Shown: piece after piece, positions 1 through 4,853 of the stretch
Numbering within the stretch: the first letter of the stretch is position 1
How the letters are laid out: each line of letters opens with the position of its first letter
Assembly (NCBI GenBank): GCA_937871415.1
Contig: CALMQD010000253.1
Location: 1 to 5,505 of the forward strand
Reading direction: 5' to 3'
DNA: 5,505 nt
Source: an uncultured Phycisphaerales bacterium
GTDB taxonomy: Bacteria > Planctomycetota > Phycisphaerae > Phycisphaerales > UBA1924
Notes under the pieces: model-generated
Told to the model about the DNA's origin: nothing
What the model saw: only the letters and a program-made list of their open reading frames with translations
Database searches by the model: none
Position numbers and translations under genes: made by a program

Positions 1-1
1 G

Positions 2-853
2 GATGAACTGCGCGCGTGCGTGCTGGAGGAGCCGCGGCTGCGGATGCTGGGCGACGGGGCAAACCTGCTGGTGGACGACGACGGGGTGGAGGGGCTGGTG
101 GTGTCGCTGAACAGCGCGGCGATGTCGGGGTGGGAGATCTCGACGCGCGAGGCGGGGCTGGTGCGGGCGATGGCGGGGGCGAACCTGCCGAGACTAATCC
201 TCGACTGCGTGCGGGCCGGGCTGGGTGGGTTGGAAGGGCTCGGCGGGATCCCGGCGACGCTCGGCGGCGCGCTGGTGATGAACGCGGGCGGCTCGTTCGG
301 CCAGATCAGCGACAGCGTGGAGCGCGTGCACGCGCTGGACCGCGCGGGGAACGCGGTGGTGCTCGAGCGCGGGGACATCGGCTTCTCGTACCGGCACTCG
401 GGGCTGAACGAGTTGATCGTCGTGAGCGCGGACCTGCGCCTGACGCCGGGGGATGCGGGGGCGCTGCGGGCGCGGCTGAAGGACGTGATGCAGTACAAGA
501 AGGAGTCGCAGCCGATGGGGGCGCGCTCGGCGGGGTGCGCGTTCCGCAATCCGACGATCACGGGCGACGTGATCGGACCGCGCGGCGAGGTGATCGCGCG
601 GGCGGAGGGCGGCGCGGGGAAGCGCGTGAGCGCGGGGATGCTCATCGACAAGGCGGGGTGCAAGGGGCTGGCGGTGCGCAGCGCGAGCGTCTCGGAGCGG
701 CACGCGAACTTCCTGGTGGTCGATTCCTCGTTCAAGCCCGGGGCGCGGGCGCGCGACGTGATCGAACTCATGGCGCTCGTGCAGCAGCGCGTGCTCGACG
801 CCTTCGGCGTGCGGATCGAGCCGGAGGTGGTCGTGTGGCGGCGCGGCGAGTGA
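2..853 (+). CDS. murB: UDP-N-acetylmuramate dehydrogenase MurB (5'-truncated by window edge)
   Basis: MurB is a cytoplasmic FAD enzyme that reduces UDP-GlcNAc-enolpyruvate to UDP-MurNAc with NADPH, the second committed step of peptidoglycan synthesis. The frame is open to the left edge; 283 residues are visible, against about 300-350 for the family, so only a few tens of N-terminal residues are missing. Numbered from position 2, family landmarks in order are the FAD-binding LGDGANLLV (about residues 16-24), GLGGIPATLGGALVMNAGG (about 78-96), YRHSG, SAGCAFRNP (about 176-184), AGMLIDKAG, SERHANF and the C-terminal RIEPEV with the expected catalytic Glu. The spacing suits a type II MurB. The proton-donor position, usually Ser in SAGS, is Cys here (codon 536-538). 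A GTG at 20 could be read as a start, but the homologous frame runs upstream of it, so the true start lies outside. Codons end strongly in G. The gene converges on gatB, 39 nt away. Confidence 0.95.
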   Translation, partial: DELRACVLEEPRLRMLGDGANLLVDDDGVEGLVVSLNSAAMSGWEISTREAGLVRAMAGANLPRLILDCVRAGLGGLEGLGGIPATLGGALVMNAGGSFGQISDSVERVHALDRAGNAVVLERGDIGFSYRHSGLNELIVVSADLRLTPGDAGALRARLKDVMQYKKESQPMGARSAGCAFRNPTITGDVIGPRGEVIARAEGGAGKRVSAGMLIDKAGCKGLAVRSASVSERHANFLVVDSSFKPGARARDVIELMALVQQRVLDAFGVRIEPEVVVWRRGE

Positions 854-859
854 GGAAGC

Positions 860-884
860 GGGGGAGGGGAAGGGGGACGGGGGG
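860..884 (+). other. G-quadruplex-type G tract between convergent murB and gatB
   Basis: Four G runs of 5, 4, 5 and 6 bases (860-864, 866-869, 872-876, 879-884) are separated by loops of only 1, 2 and 2 bases. This meets the strict sequence rule for an intramolecular G-quadruplex. It fills most of the 39-nt gap between two stop codons. No hairpin-plus-U terminator is visible there, so the tract may impede RNA polymerase from both sides: as RNA after murB, and as template-strand DNA after gatB. The sequence pattern is certain; folding and function are inferred. Confidence 0.6.
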
Positions 885-892
885 CGGCGCGG

Positions 893-2614
893 TTACTTGA
901 GCATGCTGAGGAGGCGCTCGCGGACCTGCGCGGCATCGGCGGCGCCGCCGGAGAGTTTCATGACGGCGCCGACGAGGCGTCCGACGGCCTGGAGTTTGCC
1001 GGCGCGGACGTCGGCGGCGCTCTGGGCGTTGTCGCGGATGGCCTGCTCGCACCAGGAGGCGAGGGCGTTGTCGTCGCGGACGATGAGCATGCCGCGGTCT
1101 CCGGCGAGGGCTTCGACTTCGGCGGGTTGACCGGGTGAATCGCAGAGGTGGCCGAGGAGTTCGTCGGCGGACTGAGCGCTGATGGCGCCGCTCTCCCGCA
1201 GGGCGGCGAGTGCGCCGAGGGAGTCGGCGGCGAGGCCCAGGTCGCTGACGAGGATGGGGCGGACGGTCGCGCCGGAGCGTCCGGCGGCCTGGGCCTGTTG
1301 GATGCGTTCGCTGGTGCGTTCGTTGGCGCGTTTCTGTGCGTTCTGGAGGAGGAGGTTGGCGCAGGCGCGGGCGGCGCGCGAGGCTTCGACGCCGCGGGAC
1401 TGGGCCGCGGCGACGCTCTGCTCGAAGAGGGCGCAGACGCCGGGCTCTTCGATCATGGCGGCGGCCTGTGACGCGGGGAGGGCCCAGTCGCGGACGAAGC
1501 GGCGGGCGCGGAGGATGGGGAGTTCGCCGACGCGTCGGCGCGCGCGGGCGACCCAATCCTCGTCGATGGCGATGGCGGGGAGGTCGGGGTCGGGGAAGTA
1601 GCGGTAGTCGTCGGCGTCTTCTTTTTCGCGTTGGATGAAGGTCTCGTTGCGGGCGTCGTCCCAGCCGCGGGTGACCTTCATGCCGCGGCCGAACTCGCGG
1701 CCGTCCCGGGCCCAGCGCGCGGGCTGCTCGCGGAGCTCGAACTCGATGGCGCCCTTGACGGCCTTGAAGGAGTTGAGGTTCTTGACCTCGACGACGGGGG
1801 TGGCGATGCGCCGGCCGTCGGCGAGCGTGAGGATCGTGTTGATGTTGGGCTCGAAGCGCATGTGGCCCTTCTGCATGACGCCCTCGGAGGCGCCGATGAA
1901 GCGGCACAGGTGGCGGAGCATCTGGGCGAAGGCGACGACGTCGTCGGCGGCGGTGAACTCGGGCTGGGTGACGATCTCGAGCAGGGGCGTTCCGGCGCGG
2001 TTGAAGTCGATGATGGAGCCGTCGAGCGGTGCGCCGCCGGAATCGAAGCCGGAGGGGAGTTCGTGCAGGAGTTTGCCGGCGTCCTCTTCGAGGTGGGCGC
2101 GGATGATGCCGACGCGGCGCGCGGGCGTGAGCGGGGAGTGCTCGGCCGCGGCGCACCAAGCGGCGAAGTCGATCTCGCCCTGGGCGTTCGTGGGGGGCAG
2201 CTCGACGCTCCCGTCGTAGCAGACGGGCAGGTCGTACTGACTGATCTGGTAGGCCTTGGGCAGGTCGGGGTAGAAGTAGCTCTTGCGGTCCCACTTGGTG
2301 GTGGAGGCGATGCGGCAGTTGAGCGCGAGGCCGACCATCATCGAGAGTTCCACGGCCTCGCGATTGAGGACGGGGAGCGCGCCGGGGAGCGCGAGCACGA
2401 CGGGGTCGATGAGCGTGTTGGGGGCGCAGTCCTCGTCCGGCGTGGCGGGGGCGGCGGGCGTGGCGGGGGCGGTGGGGCGGTCCGGGGCCGGGCGGAAACT
2501 CCACGCGGCGGGGTTGGGGATGTTCGTGAAGAGTTTCGAGGCGCAGGCGAGTTCGACGTGGACCTCGAGCCCGACCTTGAGTTCGACGTTCCGGACGGCG
2601 TCGAGAGAGCGCAT
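893..2614 (-). CDS. gatB: Aspartyl/glutamyl-tRNA(Asn/Gln) amidotransferase subunit B
   Basis: GatB is the tRNA-binding and kinase subunit of GatCAB. It phosphorylates Glu or Asp mischarged on tRNA-Gln or tRNA-Asn and, with ammonia from GatA, makes the correct amide in the cytoplasm. The 573 residues show the family in order: KVGLEVHVEL (13-22), PNTLIDPVVLALPGALPVLN (65-84), KSYFYPDLPKAYQISQYD (111-128), HLEEDAGKL (174-182), IDFNRAGTPLLEIV (202-215), VEVKNLNSF (275-283), DDYRYFPDPDLP (335-346), and the helical YqeY-like tail ending in VRAGKLQAVGRLVGAVMK (about 536-553). The usual length is about 475-500; the excess lies in a Pro/Ala-rich insert (about 41-64), an insert near 145-165 and one near 425-460. 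The Zn-type CxxC seen in some GatB proteins is absent (LIDPVVL). ATG at 2614 puts the conserved N-terminus close to the start; no clear Shine-Dalgarno precedes it. Codons end mostly in C, opposite to murB. No gatA or gatC is adjacent. Confidence 0.97.
   Translation of the reverse strand: MRSLDAVRNVELKVGLEVHVELACASKLFTNIPNPAAWSFRPAPDRPTAPATPAAPATPDEDCAPNTLIDPVVLALPGALPVLNREAVELSMMVGLALNCRIASTTKWDRKSYFYPDLPKAYQISQYDLPVCYDGSVELPPTNAQGEIDFAAWCAAAEHSPLTPARRVGIIRAHLEEDAGKLLHELPSGFDSGGAPLDGSIIDFNRAGTPLLEIVTQPEFTAADDVVAFAQMLRHLCRFIGASEGVMQKGHMRFEPNINTILTLADGRRIATPVVEVKNLNSFKAVKGAIEFELREQPARWARDGREFGRGMKVTRGWDDARNETFIQREKEDADDYRYFPDPDLPAIAIDEDWVARARRRVGELPILRARRFVRDWALPASQAAAMIEEPGVCALFEQSVAAAQSRGVEASRAARACANLLLQNAQKRANERTSERIQQAQAAGRSGATVRPILVSDLGLAADSLGALAALRESGAISAQSADELLGHLCDSPGQPAEVEALAGDRGMLIVRDDNALASWCEQAIRDNAQSAADVRAGKLQAVGRLVGAVMKLSGGAADAAQVRERLLSMLK
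2441..2476 (-). repeat. 18-bp tandem duplication inside gatB
   Basis: Two adjacent 18-bp units (2441-2458 and 2459-2476) differ at one base. The unit is six codons, so the reading frame is kept and the duplication gives the repeated Ala-Pro-Ala-Thr-Pro pattern of the GatB insert at about residues 47-59. It looks like slippage growth of a flexible surface linker, in a region where homologues are much shorter. Confidence 0.8.
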
Positions 2615-2670
2615 GGCGGATGTTACGGCCTGCGCAGGGGTGGCCGGGCGGGTGCGCCGGAGGGGGCGCC

Positions 2671-2684
2671 GATATACTCGCCGG
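2671..2684 (+). promoter_or_regulatory. Possible -10 element (TATACT) in the divergent gatB/secreted-protein region
   Basis: TATACT at 2673-2678 matches the bacterial -10 consensus at 5 of 6 positions and is an A/T island in a very G+C-rich region. It would give a start near 2685 and a leader of about 140 nt for the gene starting at 2827. No TTGACA-like -35 box is visible at 16-19 nt upstream. The same island read on the minus strand (TATATC, 4 of 6) could serve gatB, about 55 nt before its ATG. Confidence 0.35.
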
Positions 2685-2747
2685 TTTCGTGCGGGGTCGG
2701 CGGGCGAGCCCGTGGGGGCTGAGCCGCTGGCGCGATGTTGAGCGAGC

Positions 2748-2781
2748 GGGGGTGCGGGAGGGGGAAGGGGTTGGGAGGGGG
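2748..2781 (+). other. G-quadruplex-type G tract in the leader of the secreted-protein gene
   Basis: Six G runs of 5, 3, 5, 4, 3 and 5 bases occur in 34 nt, with loops of 1-3 bases. Several combinations of four runs could form a G-quadruplex. It lies 45 nt before the ATG at 2827, on the strand of the mRNA, so it could fold in RNA as well as in DNA. It resembles the tract at 860-884, sharing the pattern of G runs joined by A and AA. Folding and any effect on expression are inferred. Confidence 0.55.
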
Positions 2782-2799
2782 AGTCAACCGGATTTCACC

Positions 2800-2814
2800 G
2801 ACCGGACACCGGTC
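2800..2814 (+). promoter_or_regulatory. Short GC hairpin or operator-like inverted repeat next to the Shine-Dalgarno
   Basis: GACCGG (2800-2805) and CCGGTC (2809-2814) are perfect inverted copies around ACA. The right arm ends exactly where the AAGGA ribosome-binding site starts. It could be a small mRNA hairpin that positions or limits ribosome access, or a protein-binding dyad. With only six base pairs in a G+C-rich genome, chance remains possible. Confidence 0.35.
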
Positions 2815-2819
2815 AAGGA
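2815..2819 (+). promoter_or_regulatory. Ribosome-binding site that fixes the start at 2827
   Basis: AAGGA lies 7 nt before the ATG at 2827. The frame is open further upstream, to about 2620, but only this ATG has a good Shine-Dalgarno and is followed directly by a signal peptide, so it decides the start. Confidence 0.75.
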
Positions 2820-2826
2820 ACCAGTC

Positions 2827-4677
2827 ATGAAGATGAGGATTTCGAATCGGGCCCGCGGGGGCGTGTTGCGGATGCTGGCGGCGTGCGGCGTGCTGATGAC
2901 GCCGGCGTGCGTGCTGGCGGTGCCGGCGATTCTGGAGCAGTTGCCGGACAATGCGGCGATCGTCGTCACGATGCCGAATCCAAAGCAGACTAACGCCGCG
3001 ATCATGGCGCTGGCGACCTCGTCGCAGCTTCCGCTTCCGCCGATGAGCATGACGGACCTGCTTCTGATGACAGGGATCATGGGAGGCGTGAGCGAGGACA
3101 AGGCGTGGGCGCTGGTGGTTCTCGCGCCGGAGGATGCCCAGTCGAAGTTCGATCCCTCGACCGGGGAAGGGGTGCTCGCGCTGCTGCCGACATCGAACTA
3201 TGCGGAGCTCATCCAGAACTTTGGCGGCACGCCGGGCCCCGGCGTGGACGAGACGGAGGCGCCCAGCGGCGAGAAGATCTACACGAAGGATCTGAAGAAC
3301 GGTTACGCCGCGATCGCGCAGAACAAGGGAACGCTCGAGCGCTACAAGGCTGGCAAAGCCGATTCGATCACCAGCCGCGCCGGCGAGGCGGGCTCGAAAC
3401 TGGTGGATTCGTCGGACCTGGCGCTGATCGTGAACTTCGACGTGCTGCGTCCGCACATGGACGAGACGATGCGTGCGGCCAAGGAAGCGGCGAAGGAGGC
3501 GGCCAAGGCGCGCCTGGGCTCCGTGCCGGGCGCGGAGGTGGACGAGGTGGAGTTCGAGGCGTCGATCGAGAGCCCGGTGGGCAAGTGGATCGGGGAGCGC
3601 CTGTCGCAGGACGCGCGGATGTCCGTGACCGGCTTGAAGGTCTCGGAGCTGGGCCTGCGGATGGACGGGCTGATGGCGTTCACGCCGGGCTCCTACATGG
3701 CCAAGGCGTTCCAGGGCAAGGCCAACGCCGGCGAACTGTTCAAGAAACTGCCGGCGGAGCCGTACCTGATCGCGTACGCGATGGACACGTCGGCGCCGGC
3801 GTTCAAGCAGATGGTGCGGGACGTGGCGGCGAAGGCGGCGGAGTCGAAGGTGGGCGATGACGAGCGGATGCCGAGCATCCCGTGGCCGTCGCTGGCCGAG
3901 AACGACGGGCAGGCGATGCTCATGGGGTTCAACCCCGGGATGCTCATGGGGAGCGGGGTGTTCTCGTCGACGATCATGTTCACCAAGTCGAGCGACCCGG
4001 CGAAGTCGGTGCAGGCGTGGCAGGAGTCGCTGAGCAAACTCAACGGGTTCGAGAACGAGCAGTTGTCGTTCGTGACGAAGTACACGCAGAACGGCGCGAC
4101 GCTGGGCGGCGAGAAGCGCCCGATGGACGTGTGGGAAGCGCGCATGACGCTCAAGGAGCCCAGCCCCGAGCAGGCGCAGCAGATGTCGATGCTGTTCGGT
4201 CCGGCGGGCGTTCCGGGCGGGTACATCCTCAAGACGGAGGACGGGTTCTACCAGACGTTCGCGAAGAACTCGGCGCTGATGGGCAAGGCGGTCGCCGCGG
4301 GCGAGGCGAATCTGGGCGGCGACGCGATGATCAAGCAGGTGGGCGACCTGCTCCCGAAGAACCGGATGATGGAGGGGTACCTGGGCGCCAAGACGATCGT
4401 GGACAACGTGGTGCCGATGCTCGGGATGATGGGCCTGCAGGTGGACCCCGAGAGCCTGCCGCAGCAGATCCCGCCGGTGGCGGTGTGCATCGCGGGTCAG
4501 GACGGTGCGGCCCAGTTCACGGCGTTCGTGCCGTCGCCGGTGCTCAAGACGGGCGCGATGCTGTTCTCGAAGGTTCAGGAAGCCCGTACAAACATGGAAC
4601 AGATGATGGACGAGAACGAATCAACCGACAACGCAGGGGATGGGGATAAACCCTCCTCTGGACAGCCGAAGTTCTGA
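2827..4677 (+). CDS. Secreted protein of unknown family, 616 residues
   Basis: I do not recognise a specific family. The N-terminus is a typical Sec signal peptide: basic residues 1-15, hydrophobic core about 16-30, and a likely signal-peptidase I site after CVLA at residue 31. No later membrane segment is evident, so the mature protein is probably periplasmic or surface-located. The mature part opens with AILEQLPDNAAIVVTMPN, reminiscent of planctomycete-type exported proteins that begin with a 'Pro-x-Asp/Asn-Ala-hydrophobic strand' pattern (possibly DUF3352-like; weak inference). Other features are an AAKE-type helical repeat (217-228), a Met-rich middle with MLMG twice, eight residues apart (364-367 and 372-375), MLGMMG near 531-536, and an acidic, polar tail (about 590-616). 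C554 is the only Cys after the signal peptide; no enzyme motif is apparent. It has its own leader and ends in a strong terminator, so it looks monocistronic. The long upstream in-frame extension is not used. Confidence 0.93.
   Translation: MKMRISNRARGGVLRMLAACGVLMTPACVLAVPAILEQLPDNAAIVVTMPNPKQTNAAIMALATSSQLPLPPMSMTDLLLMTGIMGGVSEDKAWALVVLAPEDAQSKFDPSTGEGVLALLPTSNYAELIQNFGGTPGPGVDETEAPSGEKIYTKDLKNGYAAIAQNKGTLERYKAGKADSITSRAGEAGSKLVDSSDLALIVNFDVLRPHMDETMRAAKEAAKEAAKARLGSVPGAEVDEVEFEASIESPVGKWIGERLSQDARMSVTGLKVSELGLRMDGLMAFTPGSYMAKAFQGKANAGELFKKLPAEPYLIAYAMDTSAPAFKQMVRDVAAKAAESKVGDDERMPSIPWPSLAENDGQAMLMGFNPGMLMGSGVFSSTIMFTKSSDPAKSVQAWQESLSKLNGFENEQLSFVTKYTQNGATLGGEKRPMDVWEARMTLKEPSPEQAQQMSMLFGPAGVPGGYILKTEDGFYQTFAKNSALMGKAVAAGEANLGGDAMIKQVGDLLPKNRMMEGYLGAKTIVDNVVPMLGMMGLQVDPESLPQQIPPVAVCIAGQDGAAQFTAFVPSPVLKTGAMLFSKVQEARTNMEQMMDENESTDNAGDGDKPSSGQPKF
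3475..3510 (+). repeat. Three 12-bp tandem units encoding AAKE-AAKE-AAKA
   Basis: Three consecutive 12-bp units (3475-3486, 3487-3498, 3499-3510) differ only at a few, mostly third-position, bases. They encode four-residue repeats at residues 217-228 of the secreted protein, expected to form a charged, solvent-exposed helix. Confidence 0.75.
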
Positions 4678-4686
4678 CGGTATACT
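4659..4686 (+). promoter_or_regulatory. Promoter-like -35/-10 pair overlapping the end of the secreted-protein gene
   Basis: TGGACA (4659-4664, 5 of 6 to TTGACA) and TATACT (4681-4686, 5 of 6 to TATAAT) are separated by 16 nt. The -35 lies in the last codons and the -10 just after the stop. A start near 4692-4694 is predicted. Because an intrinsic terminator follows at 4713-4752, most transcripts from here would be about 60 nt unless they read through into folP. Confidence 0.45.
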
Positions 4687-4701
4687 TGTCGCATCAATCA
4701 G

Positions 4702-4712
4702 CCCCCCCCCCC
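4702..4712 (+). repeat. Homopolymer of 11 C
   Basis: Eleven uninterrupted C residues directly precede the terminator stem. Such runs are slippage-prone in replication and sequencing, so the exact length may vary or be misread. It runs against the local G-rich bias of this strand. No coding frame crosses it. Confidence 0.85.
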
Positions 4713-4752
4713 GAGGAGCCGCTGGCAACGTGCCGCGGCTCCTCTTTTTTTT
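4713..4752 (+). terminator. Strong intrinsic (Rho-independent) terminator
   Basis: A perfect 10-bp stem (GAGGAGCCGC at 4713-4722 with GCGGCTCCTC at 4735-4744) continues, past a single bulged T at 4723, into GGCA/TGCC (4724-4727 and 4731-4734) around an ACG loop. Eight T residues follow at once (4745-4752). This is a textbook terminator for the secreted-protein gene. It also separates that gene from folP. Confidence 0.92.
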
Positions 4753-4811
4753 GCGTTCGGATGGGTGAACGGGCGAGCGAACGGCGCGTGCGCGGCGCGG
4801 TGCGGCGAAGT

Positions 4812-4832
4812 TCGATCGTTGTGGACGATCGA
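4812..4832 (+). promoter_or_regulatory. Leader hairpin or dyad upstream of folP
   Basis: TCGATCGT (4812-4819) and ACGATCGA (4825-4832) form a perfect 8-bp inverted repeat around the five bases TGTGG, ending 21 nt before the folP ATG. It could be an operator or an mRNA hairpin. No U tract follows, so it is not a terminator. No convincing promoter is visible between the terminator and folP, and the Shine-Dalgarno is weak (only a GAG about 9 nt upstream of the ATG). Confidence 0.45.
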
Positions 4833-4853
4833 CGTTGATCTGAGCGCGATTCC

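Noticed and set aside
16..900. A 294-codon + frame overlapping murB in another register
   Set aside because: It is Gly/Arg/Ala-rich shadow coding without motifs; the murB frame carries all family motifs.
768..2504. A 578-codon minus-strand frame rich in Arg and Pro, overlapping gatB
   Set aside because: It is an out-of-frame shadow of gatB with extreme Arg/Pro content and no motifs; it also runs across the gatB stop into murB.
2701..2712. CGGGC-GA-GCCCG inverted repeat
   Set aside because: The loop is too short for a stable full hairpin, and such short GC dyads are expected by chance at this composition.
1631..2722. A 363-codon + strand open frame antisense to gatB, rich in Gly, Glu, Asp and Val
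   Set aside because: It is the mirror of gatB: high G+C leaves few stops, composition is low-complexity, there is no family motif, and gatB on the other strand is unmistakable.
2620..2826. Upstream in-frame extension of the secreted-protein gene (69 extra residues)
   Set aside because: It would put the signal peptide in the interior, it crosses the G-tract leader, and it lacks a ribosome-binding site; ATG 2827 has AAGGA at the right distance.
2872..2886. Lipobox-like LAAC at residues 17-20 of the secreted protein
   Set aside because: Too little hydrophobic sequence precedes it, with Arg15 nearby, and the hydrophobic core continues to residue 30, which favours cleavage after A31.
3882..4649. 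A 255-codon + frame inside the secreted-protein gene
   Set aside because: It is a composition shadow rich in Gly, Arg and Asp, with no start signals or motifs.
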